A stretch of 64,000 nucleotides of DNA from Candidatus Marinarcus aquaticus (GCF_004116335.1 NZ_PDKN01000001.1:310001-374000); one strand, 5' to 3'. Shown: positions 1 to 9,117, counted from the stretch's first letter. Notes: generated from the sequence alone by a model not told the origin. Numbers and translations: made by a program.

Positions 1-59
1 TGAAGTATGCCATCAAGGATGAATCACTGCTCACTCCTTCATGGCTTCGAGGGTTTTAA
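1..59 (+). CDS. C-terminal end of an unidentified protein (partial)
   Basis: The frame starting at base 3 is open from the window edge to a TAA at 57-59 and encodes an 18-residue tail ending TPSWLRGF. It converges on the DsbA-like gene, whose stop lies at 56-58, so the two ends would overlap by about 4 bases. Tail-to-tail overlap of this kind fits the tight packing elsewhere in the window. The fragment is too short to assign a family, and it could be a chance open frame. Confidence 0.3.
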   Translation, partial: KYAIKDESLLTPSWLRGF

Positions 60-679
60 AAGTAGGTGTTTTCACTTAAATTTTGAATTTGAGCGAGCAT
101 TTTAGAACTCTCTTTAAAATCGATATTTATAGGATAACACTCTTTTTTATATTGTAAAAGAAGTGTGGGAAATACACGCACATTGAGTTTTCGTCGTAAG
201 TTCAAATCTTCATCTAAAAGGGCTTGTGTTTGTGGAGTGTGAAGCCGTTTTTCAAACACTTTTTTATCCAAGCCAATTTCATCTGCTAATTTGACTAAAA
301 CCTCTTTTTGTGAAGGATTGAGTGCTTTTTGATAGTAACCGCGTTGTATGGCTTGAAGCATCTCTTCCTCTTTGCCCATTTCACGTGCAAGAATCAGAGC
401 TTGGCACGCTAAATAGGTGGCTCTTTGGGGTGTGTTTTTACTCCAAAAATCGTAGTTGAATTTTGTGCCTATTTCTTGTTCTATTTGTTGCCAGATGGCT
501 TTGATTTTCTCTTGTTGATCTTTGGGCATCACTTCATCTGTGTGTTGAGCCAATCCGCCACAGACATAAACAATTTGGGTGTTATCTTTTAAGTTTTTTT
601 TGAGCTCTTCAAATACAGGCTTAAAAGCGTAACACCAAGAGCACATTGGATCATGAATATAGTATAGTGTCTTTTGCAT
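56..679 (-). CDS. DsbA-family (FrnE-like) thiol oxidoreductase
   Basis: This 207-residue thioredoxin-fold protein has a CSWC redox motif at residues 13-16, right after the first strand, as in the cytoplasmic DsbA/FrnE-like family. A cis-proline-type segment (VFPTLLL) follows near residues 168-175, and a helical insertion lies between. No signal peptide is visible, so a cytosolic thiol-disulfide role is inferred. A strong AGGAGG lies 6 bases before the ATG. Family assignment is solid, but the substrate is unknown. Confidence 0.85.
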   Translation of the reverse strand: MQKTLYYIHDPMCSWCYAFKPVFEELKKNLKDNTQIVYVCGGLAQHTDEVMPKDQQEKIKAIWQQIEQEIGTKFNYDFWSKNTPQRATYLACQALILAREMGKEEEMLQAIQRGYYQKALNPSQKEVLVKLADEIGLDKKVFEKRLHTPQTQALLDEDLNLRRKLNVRVFPTLLLQYKKECYPINIDFKESSKMLAQIQNLSENTYF

Positions 680-786
680 GATAAACCTCCTAAGAACTTT
701 TTGTAATTATATCTTTTTTACATCAAAGCAATGTACAAAAAAATCATTAGTTATTCCATTTAACTTGTTTTAGTTTTTATTTAGAG

Positions 787-799
787 TATAATTCCAAAA
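787..799 (+). promoter_or_regulatory. -10 element consistent with a leaderless tauE transcript
   Basis: A perfect TATAAT at 787-792 is followed by six bases and then the ATG at 799. A transcript starting 7 bases after the -10 box would begin at the A of the start codon. No Shine-Dalgarno sequence is visible between the box and the ATG. Confidence 0.45.
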
Positions 800-1515
800 T
801 GATTTTAGAAATAACACTGGGTATTATTACTTTTTTAACCTCCATTGTTGCGGGAGTTGTCGGTATTGGTGGAGGTATGATGCTTATTGCAATCCTTCCT
901 TCTTTTTTACCTTTGAATGCGTTGATTCCTGTGCATGGTTTGACTCAAATGTCAAGCAACTTTTCACGAGCTGTTTTTGGATATAAGGATGTAGAGTATG
1001 AAGTTATCCCTAAGTTTTTAGTGGGGTCACTTTTGGGTATTGCTCTTTTTTCTTCTATTTTGTTTTATATTTCATTGGAGTATGTGCCTCTGTTTATTGG
1101 GGTGTATATTTTACTCTCATTGTGGAGTACAAAATTCAATGAAAAAATTAAACGATATGAAAACTATTACATTGCTGGCTTTTTTCAAACAGGTCTTTCT
1201 ATGGTTGTAGGTGCAACGGGACCTCTGACGATGACACTTTTGCTAAAAGATTATGGGGATAAACATAAAGTCGTGGCAACAGGTGCAGCACTTATGAGTA
1301 TCACACATATTTTTAAAGTAATTGTGTTTGTCTTTTTTGGTTTTGTTTTTTGGGATTATGTTGGTGTATTATCTTTCATGATCGCAGGTGCCATAGCAGG
1401 AAGTTTTGTAGGAACAAAATTGCGAGATAAAATTGATGGTAAAAGGTTTATAATGGTACTTAAAGTGCTTCTTTCTGCATTGGCAATTAAGCTGATGGTT
1501 TCTCTGTTTTTATGA
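799..1515 (+). CDS. TauE/SafE (TSUP) family membrane transporter
   Basis: A 238-residue polytopic inner-membrane protein. It has the glycine-rich TSUP signature GVVGIGGGMM near residues 19-28 and a second-half repeat around residues 130-150 (GATGPLTMTLL). The family exports sulfite, sulfoacetate or other small organic anions; the substrate here cannot be read. It overlaps the following MFS gene by 4 bases (ATGA), so the two are translationally coupled. The ATG at 799 lacks an upstream ribosome binding site and may be leaderless. Confidence 0.85.
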   Translation: MILEITLGIITFLTSIVAGVVGIGGGMMLIAILPSFLPLNALIPVHGLTQMSSNFSRAVFGYKDVEYEVIPKFLVGSLLGIALFSSILFYISLEYVPLFIGVYILLSLWSTKFNEKIKRYENYYIAGFFQTGLSMVVGATGPLTMTLLLKDYGDKHKVVATGAALMSITHIFKVIVFVFFGFVFWDYVGVLSFMIAGAIAGSFVGTKLRDKIDGKRFIMVLKVLLSALAIKLMVSLFL

Positions 1516-2693
1516 GAGATTTTTTTAAATCCAAAGAGGCATTGCTTTATGTGATGTCCATTGCGATGCTGTTCTCTTTTTCAGCATGGATGAGTCTTTT
1601 AAATAACTTTGTGGTTGAAGTGGCCTCATTTAATGGTAGTCAAATAGGGATTTTACAAAGTTTGCGTGAAGTTCCTGGCTTTTTAGCCTTTACCGTGGTA
1701 TTGGTTCTTTATTTGATTGCCCAGCAACGTTTGGCATATCTCTCCATGATTTTATTGGGACTTGGAACGCTTTTAACAGGTTATTTCCCCAATGCTATTG
1801 GTTTATATATCACAACAGTCATTATGTCCATAGGTTTTCACTATTTAGAGACACTTAATCAATCACTCTCACTTCAATGGTTGCCTAAAAACAGAGCACC
1901 GATTATTTTAGGGCGCATCACAGCAGTCAAATCTTTTACAGGATTATTGGTGTTTGTCTTAATTTTTGCGATGATGAAATATTGGGATGTACCCTATAAA
2001 AATGTCTATTTGTTTTTTGGTGGTATCACCGTGGTGATTGGTATTGTGTGTTGGATATTTTTTGAGCATTTTAAAGATGACGTTGTCCAAGAAAAGAAGT
2101 TGAGTTTACGAAAAGAGTATTGGCTTTTTTATGTTTTGACTTTATTTGCAGGTGCAAGACGACAAATCTTTGTGGTATTTGCTGGGTTTTTATTGGTTGA
2201 AAAATTTGGTGTTGATATTGAAAATATGGTTTTGCTTTTATTTGTGAATGCTGTTTTAAATATCTATTTTGCGCCGAAAATTGGAAAATTTATTCATAAG
2301 TTCGGAGAGTATTTGACACTTCGCTTAGAGTATCTTGGCTTGGTCATTGTTTTTACAGCATACGCTTTTGTGGACAACATCTATATTGCTTTTGGACTTT
2401 ATATTTTAGACCATTTGCTCTTTTCAATGAGTTTGGCACTGAAAACTTATTTTCAAAAAATTGCCAATCCAAAAGATATCTCCACTGCCAGTGCCGTGAG
2501 TTTTACCATCAACCATATAGCAGCTGTTTTTTTACCCTTTGTATTAGGGCTTATTTGGTTGTATTCAAACTCTTTGGTCTTTATTATTGGCGCTTTAATA
2601 GCGTTGTGCTCTTTAACACTTTCATTTTTGATTCCAAGAAACCCAGTACAAGGGTATGAAACAACACTCAAAAAAAGAGAGATTGTGCCGTAA
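1512..2693 (+). CDS. MFS transporter
   Basis: A 393-residue protein with about twelve hydrophobic segments and the halves separated by a charged loop near residues 185-205 (FFEHFKDDVVQEKKLSLRKE). This is the layout of a major facilitator transporter. No substrate-specific motif is recognisable. Its ATG overlaps the TGA of the TSUP gene (ATGA), so the two are probably made together. An inverted repeat follows the stop. Confidence 0.75.
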   Translation: MRDFFKSKEALLYVMSIAMLFSFSAWMSLLNNFVVEVASFNGSQIGILQSLREVPGFLAFTVVLVLYLIAQQRLAYLSMILLGLGTLLTGYFPNAIGLYITTVIMSIGFHYLETLNQSLSLQWLPKNRAPIILGRITAVKSFTGLLVFVLIFAMMKYWDVPYKNVYLFFGGITVVIGIVCWIFFEHFKDDVVQEKKLSLRKEYWLFYVLTLFAGARRQIFVVFAGFLLVEKFGVDIENMVLLLFVNAVLNIYFAPKIGKFIHKFGEYLTLRLEYLGLVIVFTAYAFVDNIYIAFGLYILDHLLFSMSLALKTYFQKIANPKDISTASAVSFTINHIAAVFLPFVLGLIWLYSNSLVFIIGALIALCSLTLSFLIPRNPVQGYETTLKKREIVP

Positions 2694-2738
2694 AAATTGT
2701 AAGACACTTTTAACCCTCTTAAGCATGTTACAATTTTT
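2692..2738 (+). terminator. Inverted repeat after the MFS gene
   Basis: AAAAATTGTAA (2692-2702) is perfectly complementary to TTACAATTTTT (2728-2738) across a 25-base spacer. It may end the tauE-MFS transcript. The right arm also contains the TGTTACAAT (2726-2734) that looks like the extended -10 of the next gene, so terminator and promoter would overlap. Confidence 0.4.
2726..2734 (+). promoter_or_regulatory. Extended -10 promoter of the AgcS-type symporter
   Basis: TGTTACAAT fits the TGnTANAAT pattern also seen before the parvulin gene and the gene at 46209. Transcription would start near 2741. The start chosen for the gene (2760) then has a short leader containing AAAAAGGAG. Confidence 0.45.
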
Positions 2739-2759
2739 CAAATGAAAAAGGAGTCTTTC

Positions 2760-4202
2760 ATGTTAGGTGAAATTAATGATTTTTTGAATAACTTGATTTG
2801 GGGTAATATCTTAATTTATATGTTACCTGCATTGGGTATTTTCTTTACGATCAGTTCGCGGTTTGTGCAGTTTCGATATTTTTTTAAAATGTTTCATATT
2901 TTAAGAGATACGGTGCACGATAAAGATGGGCATATCAGTTCTTTCCAAGCACTCATGCTGAGCGTTGCTGGACGTGTTGGTGGTGGAAATATTGCAGGTG
3001 TTGCAGTGGCAATCACTTTGGGTGGTCCCGGTGCTGTTTTTTGGATGTGGATCATTGGTTTAATTGGTATGAGTACAAGTTTTTTTGAGTGTTCCTTGGC
3101 TCAATTATATAAAGAAAAAGATGCATTAGAGACAGGTGTGTATCGTGGAGGTCCAGCTTATTATGTTACCAAAGCGTTGGGACAAAGATGGTTGGGTGTG
3201 ATTATCTCTGTGTTATTGATGTTTACATTTGGTTTTGCCTTTAATGCCACACAATCTTTTATTATCACCACTTCATTTGAATCCTCTTTTAACATTCCTA
3301 CTTGGATAACTAGTATTGCTATTACCTTGATTTTTGCATTTGCAGTATTTGGGGGTATTAAAAGAATTACACGATTTTCAGAGGTAATTGTGCCTATTAT
3401 GGCCGTAGGTTATTTGCTCATTGCAATTGTTGTGATTGCATTGAACTATGCTCAAATCCCACATCTGATTGCTTTGATTGTTCAAGAAGCATTCTCTCCC
3501 ACGTCTGCTATCAGCGGTGGAATTGGTGCGGTGATGTTGCAAGGAGCAAAAAGAGGGATGTTCTCAAATGAAGCGGGATTGGGTTCTGCTCCAAATGTGG
3601 CTGCCGTTGCTTATGTGGCACATCCTGTTCAACAAGGTATCGTTCAATCGTTTTCTGTGTTTATTGATACCATTATTTTGTGTTCATGCACGGCATTTAT
3701 CATCCTTTTATCAGGGGTATACGTTCCTGGGCAATCTGGTGTGGACGGAGTATTGTTAACGCAAAATGCACTCATTGAGCATATTGGTCCTTTTGGGGGT
3801 TATTTTGTAACTGTGGCACTCTTTTTGTTTGGTTTCTCTTCTATTTTATACAACTACTACTTAGCAGAAAACTCACTGAACTTTTTCAACAGTGGGAACA
3901 AATCTCTTTTTACAATTTTTAGAATTTTTGTGATTGCTCTGATTATTTGGGGGTCTTTTCAAGACTTGGCATCGATATTTTCATTTGCTGATCTTTCAAT
4001 GGGACTATTAGCTGTGATTAATATGTTTGCAATTGCACTTTTATATAAACCTGCTTTGCGTTTAATAAAAGGGTATGATCGACAAATCAAAGAGGGAATC
4101 AAACCAGTGTTGCGTTATAACGACTACAACGAATTCAAAATTGACAAAGCCATATGGAAAGAGATTGTAGATAATATTAATGACATCAGAAAACAGAACT
4201 AG
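2760..4202 (+). CDS. Alanine/glycine:cation symporter (AgcS family)
   Basis: A sodium- or proton-coupled small-neutral-amino-acid importer in the inner membrane, 480 residues. It has the family-typical AGRVGGGNIAGVAVAITLGGPGAVFWMW near residues 65-93 and GAKRGMFSNEAGLGSAP around residue 265; both are AgcS hallmarks. I prefer the ATG at 2760 because AAAAAGGAG (2745-2753) sits 6 bases before it. The ATG at 2742 would sit at the predicted transcript start. The aspartase, asparaginase and two-component genes downstream suggest an amino-acid-use locus. Confidence 0.9.
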   Translation: MLGEINDFLNNLIWGNILIYMLPALGIFFTISSRFVQFRYFFKMFHILRDTVHDKDGHISSFQALMLSVAGRVGGGNIAGVAVAITLGGPGAVFWMWIIGLIGMSTSFFECSLAQLYKEKDALETGVYRGGPAYYVTKALGQRWLGVIISVLLMFTFGFAFNATQSFIITTSFESSFNIPTWITSIAITLIFAFAVFGGIKRITRFSEVIVPIMAVGYLLIAIVVIALNYAQIPHLIALIVQEAFSPTSAISGGIGAVMLQGAKRGMFSNEAGLGSAPNVAAVAYVAHPVQQGIVQSFSVFIDTIILCSCTAFIILLSGVYVPGQSGVDGVLLTQNALIEHIGPFGGYFVTVALFLFGFSSILYNYYLAENSLNFFNSGNKSLFTIFRIFVIALIIWGSFQDLASIFSFADLSMGLLAVINMFAIALLYKPALRLIKGYDRQIKEGIKPVLRYNDYNEFKIDKAIWKEIVDNINDIRKQN

Positions 4203-4223
4203 TACAGACATTTTTGTCTGTAC
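4202..4223 (+). terminator. Hairpin after the symporter
   Basis: GTACAGACA (4202-4210) and TGTCTGTAC (4215-4223) form a perfect 9-bp stem with a TTTT loop, starting on the last base of the stop codon. There is no T run after it, so it may be a weak terminator or an mRNA 3'-end stabiliser. Confidence 0.45.
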
Positions 4224-4269
4224 AAAGCCACATTAAGTTAATATTAGATTATTATTTTGGAGCTTTAAT

Positions 4270-5391
4270 ATGTTTAATAAAGAGGGCATACCATTTTTTG
4301 TCATTACCATCCCTTTCTTAAGCATATTCTTTATTGCCTTATTCAGTTTTTCGTTTTATTTAAAAACAGTAGATGCCAGTTTTGAAGAAGAGTTGAAATC
4401 GTATAAAATACTCTATATGCAAACGCATCCCAATGCAAACTTTGATCCAATTGAAAAAAACAAACGTGCCATACATGCCCAAAGTATTGAAACATTTCAA
4501 ACTTTTATGGTGACACTGACAACCGTGACACTCATCTTTATGTTTTTATTTACAATTTTAATGATGAGCATCATCAATGATATTGTTAAAAAATATGTCA
4601 AGCAAGTACAGAATAAAGAGGAAAAACTGCAAAACTTGAATAAAAACTTGGTGTATAAAGTACAACAAGGTATCGAAGAAGGAAAGAAAAAAGATAAAGC
4701 AATTTTAATGCAAGCAAAACACGCACGAATGGGTTCGATGATCTCCATCATTGCACACCAATGGCGCCAGCCTTTAACGGAGTTATCAGGTATTTTAATG
4801 GAGTTAGAGACCGCCACACGATTTAATAAAGTGAACAAAGAGCACATTTTAAATTCCGTTGAAAAATCAGATCAAATGATTGCGTTTATGTCCAATACCA
4901 TTGATGATTTTAGAAATTTCTATAAACCTGATAAGAAAAAAGAGTATTTTAATCTCAAACAGGCGTGTGAAAGTGCCATTTCGTTAATCACTGCCACATT
5001 GATTGAAAATGAGATTGAACTCAAAGTGGAAGTACATCAAAACCGAGATGTGTTTGGTTATCCACGAGAGTTTTCACAAGTGATTTTAAACCTTATTTCC
5101 AATGCCAAAGATATTTTGATTGAGAAACAAACACCTCATCCTTTTATAGAGTTAAGTATCAGTACCAAGGGGTTAAACAGTATTATTTGTGTTAAAGACA
5201 ATGCAGGCGGGATACAACCTGAATTTTTAGAGTTGGTGTTTGATCCCTATTTTAGCACCAAAGATACTTCTAAAGGAACAGGATTAGGACTTTATATTTC
5301 CAAGTTAATCATTGAGCGAAATATGGGTGGAGAGTTAAGTGTTTATAATGATCATGAAGGCGCTGTATTTAAAATTGTGTTAGCAGGATAA
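4270..5391 (+). CDS. Membrane sensor histidine kinase
   Basis: A 373-residue kinase with transmembrane segments near residues 9-30 and 79-102. These flank a very short periplasmic loop (about 48 residues), so the input domain is minimal. A coiled coil follows, then the phospho-acceptor segment IIAHQWRQPL with His163. The ATPase shows the N box (NLISNAKDIL), G1 (DNAGGI) and G2 (GTGLGLYISK). The response regulator starts 3 bases after its stop, so the pair is cognate. The location between the symporter and aspartase suggests amino-acid or dicarboxylate sensing, which is inference. Confidence 0.88.
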   Translation: MFNKEGIPFFVITIPFLSIFFIALFSFSFYLKTVDASFEEELKSYKILYMQTHPNANFDPIEKNKRAIHAQSIETFQTFMVTLTTVTLIFMFLFTILMMSIINDIVKKYVKQVQNKEEKLQNLNKNLVYKVQQGIEEGKKKDKAILMQAKHARMGSMISIIAHQWRQPLTELSGILMELETATRFNKVNKEHILNSVEKSDQMIAFMSNTIDDFRNFYKPDKKKEYFNLKQACESAISLITATLIENEIELKVEVHQNRDVFGYPREFSQVILNLISNAKDILIEKQTPHPFIELSISTKGLNSIICVKDNAGGIQPEFLELVFDPYFSTKDTSKGTGLGLYISKLIIERNMGGELSVYNDHEGAVFKIVLAG

Positions 5392-5394
5392 AAG

Positions 5395-6072
5395 ATGAAT
5401 CAAAATCTACTTGAAGAGCTCAGAAAAGTTCCCATTTTATGTGTTGAAGATGAAGATGGTATCAGAGAAGTGATTGTCAATACTTTGAAGTATTATTTTG
5501 ATGAAGTGTATGAAGCTTCTAATGCAAAAGATGCATTTGATTTGTATGAGGAGTATAAACCCAAAATCATTTTATCTGATATACAAATGAAAAAAACAAA
5601 TGGCATCAATTTGGTGCGTCAAATACGAAAGCATGATATGCAAACGACCATTATTATGTTAACCGCTTATTGTAATGAAGAGTATTTGATGGATCTGATT
5701 AATCTGAATATCAATCACTATATTTTAAAACCACTCAATCATAAAAAACTCACTGAAGCACTTTTAAAATATGTGCAAAAACACGTCACTCAAAAACTCT
5801 CTTTAGCACAAGAGCTTTATTTGGATTTAGCTACTCGATCATTGTTGTATAAAAATGATACTATACCGTTGCGTAAAAGAGAGAAAGAGTTTTTACAACT
5901 TCTGTATGAACATAAAAATCAGATTGTTACGTATGCAATCATTGAAGATGAATTATGGGGCGACAAATTTATGACCAATCATGCCTTAAAGTCATTTATT
6001 AAAGAGTTAAGAGCTAAATTACCCCTGAATATCATTAAAAATGTACCGCAAGAAGGTTATACCTTGCTATAA
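5395..6072 (+). CDS. OmpR-type response regulator
   Basis: 225 residues. The receiver domain (1-125) has the acidic pair in VEDED, phospho-acceptor Asp62 (LSDIQM), Thr90 and Lys112 (YILKPL). The C-terminal part (about 135-225) is a winged-helix DNA-binding domain with LRKREKEFLQLLYEH and the recognition helix NHALKSFIKELRAKL. It starts 3 bases after the kinase gene. A 7-bp inverted repeat (6091-6109) lies between it and aspartase and is a plausible target. Confidence 0.88.
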   Translation: MNQNLLEELRKVPILCVEDEDGIREVIVNTLKYYFDEVYEASNAKDAFDLYEEYKPKIILSDIQMKKTNGINLVRQIRKHDMQTTIIMLTAYCNEEYLMDLINLNINHYILKPLNHKKLTEALLKYVQKHVTQKLSLAQELYLDLATRSLLYKNDTIPLRKREKEFLQLLYEHKNQIVTYAIIEDELWGDKFMTNHALKSFIKELRAKLPLNIIKNVPQEGYTLL

Positions 6073-6090
6073 TACAAAACACACTTTTTA

Positions 6091-6109
6091 CATACTTCAA
6101 TTAAGTATG
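6091..6109. repeat. Inverted repeat upstream of aspartase
   Basis: CATACTT (6091-6097) and AAGTATG (6103-6109) form a dyad with a 5-base spacer in the 67-base gap between the response regulator and aspartase genes. It could be an operator or a short hairpin. There is no T run, so a terminator is unlikely. Confidence 0.35.
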
Positions 6110-6139
6110 ATACATAGATAATATTTTAAGGTGAATATA

Positions 6140-7540
6140 ATGGAAAATTATAGAATAGATAAAGATTTTTTAGGTGAAAAAGAGATTGAAGTGAATGCCT
6201 ATTATGGTATTCAAACATTACGTGCTAAAGAGAATTTTGATATTACACGAACCAGTATATCTTTGTTTCCTAATTTTATTAAATCTCTTGCTAAAGTGAA
6301 AAAAGCATGCGCATTGACCAATTATGAATTGGGGGATTTAACCGATCAACAAAAAGATGCGATTGTACAAGCTTGTAATGAGATCATTGATGGTAAGTTT
6401 CATGACCAATTTATTGTTGATCCTATTCAAGGAGGGGCAGGTACTTCTACGAATATGAATGTCAATGAAGTCATCACCAACCGAGCTTTAGAGATATTGG
6501 GATATCCAAGAAGTGCTTATGATATCATACACCCCAATAACCACGTCAATATGAGCCAGTCAACCAATGATGTCTACCCAACAGCCATTAAGTTGACACT
6601 GCATGAATTGATTTATAAACTCAAAGATTCATTACGATATTTACGAGATGCTTTTGATGAAAAAGCCATAGAGTTTAAAGATGTACTAAAAATGGGACGA
6701 ACTCAACTTCAAGATGCAGTTCCTATGACATTGGGACAAGAGTTCAAAACATTTTCAGTGATGATTGATGAAGATATCTTTCGTCTCAGAGAGGCACAAG
6801 CTCTTTTAAAAGAGGTGAATTTAGGTGCAACGGCCATTGGAACAGGGATTAATACTAAACCAGAATATCAAAGAAAAGTGATTAAACACTTACGAGAAGT
6901 GACGGGGGTAGATTATCAAAGTGCAGGGGATTTGATTGAAGCAACCCAAGATACAGGAAGTTTTGTACACATCTCAGGTGTTTTAAAACGTGTTGCTATT
7001 AAAGTTTCAAAAGTATGCAACGACTTAAGACTGCTTAGTTCAGGACCAAGAGCGGGATTAAATGAAATCAATCTTCCTAAAGTACAACCAGGAAGTTCAA
7101 TCATGCCTGGAAAAGTCAATCCTGTTATACCTGAAGTTGTCAACCAAGTCGCTTTTGAAGTGATTGGTGCAGACGCCACCATCTCGATTGCGTGTGAAAG
7201 TGGTCAGTTGCAGTTAAATGTTTTTGAACCTTTAGTGGCATATAAACTCTTTACTTCCATCAACATGATGCGGCGTTCGTTTTATACTTTGGCTAAAAAG
7301 TGTGTTAAAGGGATTACGGCGAATGAAGAGGTGTGTATGGAGTATATCTTAAATTCAGTCACTTTAGTAACGTGCTTAAATCCAATTTTAGGTTATGAGA
7401 AGAGCTCGGCCATTGCAAAAGAGGCATTGGCAACCAATAAACGGGTCTATGATATTATTTTAGAACAACAACTCTTTACCAAAGAACAACTTGATGAACT
7501 GCTTCACCCAAGAAACATGGTAAGTAATTTTAAAGGATAG
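6140..7540 (+). CDS. aspA: Aspartate ammonia-lyase (aspartase)
   Basis: Converts L-aspartate to fumarate and ammonia in the cytosol, feeding fumarate respiration or the TCA cycle. About 466 residues, the normal family length. It has the fumarase/aspartase signature GSSIMPGKVNP near residue 315 and conserved blocks GGAGTSTNMNVNEV and NMSQSTNDVYPTA. The ATG at 6140 is chosen because AAGGTGA (6128-6134) is a ribosome binding site 5 bases upstream; the in-frame GTG at 6131 lies inside that site. The asparaginase gene follows after 2 bases, so asparagine to aspartate to fumarate could be one operon. Confidence 0.95.
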   Translation: MENYRIDKDFLGEKEIEVNAYYGIQTLRAKENFDITRTSISLFPNFIKSLAKVKKACALTNYELGDLTDQQKDAIVQACNEIIDGKFHDQFIVDPIQGGAGTSTNMNVNEVITNRALEILGYPRSAYDIIHPNNHVNMSQSTNDVYPTAIKLTLHELIYKLKDSLRYLRDAFDEKAIEFKDVLKMGRTQLQDAVPMTLGQEFKTFSVMIDEDIFRLREAQALLKEVNLGATAIGTGINTKPEYQRKVIKHLREVTGVDYQSAGDLIEATQDTGSFVHISGVLKRVAIKVSKVCNDLRLLSSGPRAGLNEINLPKVQPGSSIMPGKVNPVIPEVVNQVAFEVIGADATISIACESGQLQLNVFEPLVAYKLFTSINMMRRSFYTLAKKCVKGITANEEVCMEYILNSVTLVTCLNPILGYEKSSAIAKEALATNKRVYDIILEQQLFTKEQLDELLHPRNMVSNFKG

Positions 7541-7542
7541 AG

Positions 7543-8037
7543 ATGCACGTATCAATCATAAACACAGGCGGTACCTTTAACAAACGATATAACCCCATAA
7601 AAGGTCAACTTGAAGTGCCTTTAGACCATAAGGCACTTGAAAAAATTCTTGCATCGACGCATAATGTGGAGTTTGAAATCATAGATGTGGTTTCAAAAGA
7701 CAGTTTAGACATGACCAATGAAGATCGTTTAACAATATATGAAGCCATTCAAAACTGCTCAAATGAGAAGGTGATTGTCATACATGGTACGGATACCGTT
7801 GATTTAACTTCGGCACTGATCAAAGAAAAAAAGTGTGAAAAAACCGTTGTTTTCACAGGAGCAATGGTACCTATGAGTATTGATGAAGTCGAAGCAACCA
7901 TGAATTTTTCATTGGCTTTAGGGTATTTAAGCCACACTACACAAAAGGGTACTTTTATTGCCATGCATGGCGTGGTGGTTGATTGTTCAAAACTGGTTAA
8001 AAACAGAGCGTTAGGACAATTTCTTATTCAAGAGTAA
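7543..8037 (+). CDS. Asparaginase N-terminal-domain protein
   Basis: 164 residues matching only the N-terminal domain of type I/II L-asparaginases. It has the catalytic-threonine motif NTGGTF (residues 7-12), the HGTDT motif near residue 81 and FTGAMVP near residue 105. Full enzymes are 320-350 residues with a second domain that completes the active site, and that domain is absent here. The gene ends cleanly and abuts the convergent permease gene. Whether the short form hydrolyses asparagine is uncertain. It is coupled to aspA by a 2-base gap. Confidence 0.8.
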   Translation: MHVSIINTGGTFNKRYNPIKGQLEVPLDHKALEKILASTHNVEFEIIDVVSKDSLDMTNEDRLTIYEAIQNCSNEKVIVIHGTDTVDLTSALIKEKKCEKTVVFTGAMVPMSIDEVEATMNFSLALGYLSHTTQKGTFIAMHGVVVDCSKLVKNRALGQFLIQE

Positions 8038-8052
8038 CTAGGTTACTTTTTT
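8033..8052. terminator. Shared terminator between asparaginase and ABC permease
   Basis: AGTAAC (8033-8038) pairs with GTTACT (8042-8047), followed on the plus strand by a T run (8047-8052). The asparaginase TAA lies in the left arm, and the minus-strand permease stop (8038-8040) begins at the end of that arm. Confidence 0.6.
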
Positions 8053-9117
8053 CTTAAAGAACCACGTTGCAATACTCAATGTAACAACTCCCAAGGCAAT
8101 CATGGGAAGAATTTCCCATATTGCCACAGCCCATGAAATATCTTTCAAAAAGACCCCTTTTAATAAAATCAGAAAATATTTAAGTGCGATTAAGTCAGTA
8201 AAAGGAATCAACCACTCTGGCATATTTTCAACAGGCGTTGCAAATCCCGACATCAATATAGAAGGCACAAGAAGAATAAATGCACCTAAAATACCTTGTT
8301 GTTGCGTTGAAGACAAAGAGGAGATAAACAGACCAAATCCCACAATTGAAAAAACAAACGCAATGATTCCTACGATTAAGATGGGAAGTGAACCAATAAA
8401 GGGCACCTCAAAAAAAGTAATGGCTGCAATAAAAATAAATGCTGCTTCAATGATGCTGATCATCATAGGTGGAATGGTTTTTCCAATGATTAATACCATT
8501 GGACTTATAGGAGCCACGGAGATTTGTTCAAAGGTTCCTAATTCACGTTCGCGTGCAACGGACAAAGAGGTTAAAATCAGTGCAATGATCATTGTCAAAC
8601 TCCCCACTAAATTGGGTAAAATCCACCAAAAATTATCTAAGTTGGGGTTATACCAATGTCGTACTTCTACACTGTTGTCTTGTTTTGAAAAAGTTTGAGC
8701 AATAAGCATTTGTATATACCCCACAGCAATTTGTGCACTGTTGGATCTTCTTCCATCTGCTATGAGTGCGATGCTTTTTTTCCAAGAGGGTGTTTGCAGC
8801 GAAAAGTTTTGAGAAATTTCAACGGCCACAAGGATGGTTTGAGTATCCAGTTTGTGTTTTAAATCTTCATTACTTTTTAAAAAGTAGACTTCACTGAAGC
8901 GCGGGCTGTATTTCAAACTGCGTATGAGTTCTTGACTTTTTGTTGAGTTGTCATAATCCAACACACCAATGGGGATGTTTTTAACTTCCAGTGTAACTGC
9001 AAAAGAGAAGAGAACCAGTTGAATTAAAGGGGGAATGATGATTACGATACGAGAGCGTTTGTCACTCCAAATGGCTAAAAACTCTTTGCGTATGAGAGAG
9101 AGTAGTTGCGTCAACAT
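8038..9117 (-). CDS. ABC-2 type export permease (YbhR-like)
   Basis: 359-residue ABC-2 membrane protein: an N-terminal membrane anchor (residues 17-37), a large periplasmic domain (about 40-175), then five C-terminal hydrophobic segments. The motif RERELGTFEQISVAP around residue 205 is typical of the YhhJ/YbhS/YbhR family. The start is the ATG at 9115-9117, overlapping by one base the stop of the upstream permease (TAATG). The longer in-frame extension upstream lies inside that other permease gene. It is the last gene of a four-gene exporter operon. Confidence 0.88.
   Translation of the reverse strand: MLTQLLSLIRKEFLAIWSDKRSRIVIIIPPLIQLVLFSFAVTLEVKNIPIGVLDYDNSTKSQELIRSLKYSPRFSEVYFLKSNEDLKHKLDTQTILVAVEISQNFSLQTPSWKKSIALIADGRRSNSAQIAVGYIQMLIAQTFSKQDNSVEVRHWYNPNLDNFWWILPNLVGSLTMIIALILTSLSVARERELGTFEQISVAPISPMVLIIGKTIPPMMISIIEAAFIFIAAITFFEVPFIGSLPILIVGIIAFVFSIVGFGLFISSLSSTQQQGILGAFILLVPSILMSGFATPVENMPEWLIPFTDLIALKYFLILLKGVFLKDISWAVAIWEILPMIALGVVTLSIATWFFKKKVT

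Noticed and set aside
6131-6139. GTG at 6131 as the aspartase start.
   Set aside because: The GTG is inside AAGGTGA, the ribosome binding site of the ATG at 6140.
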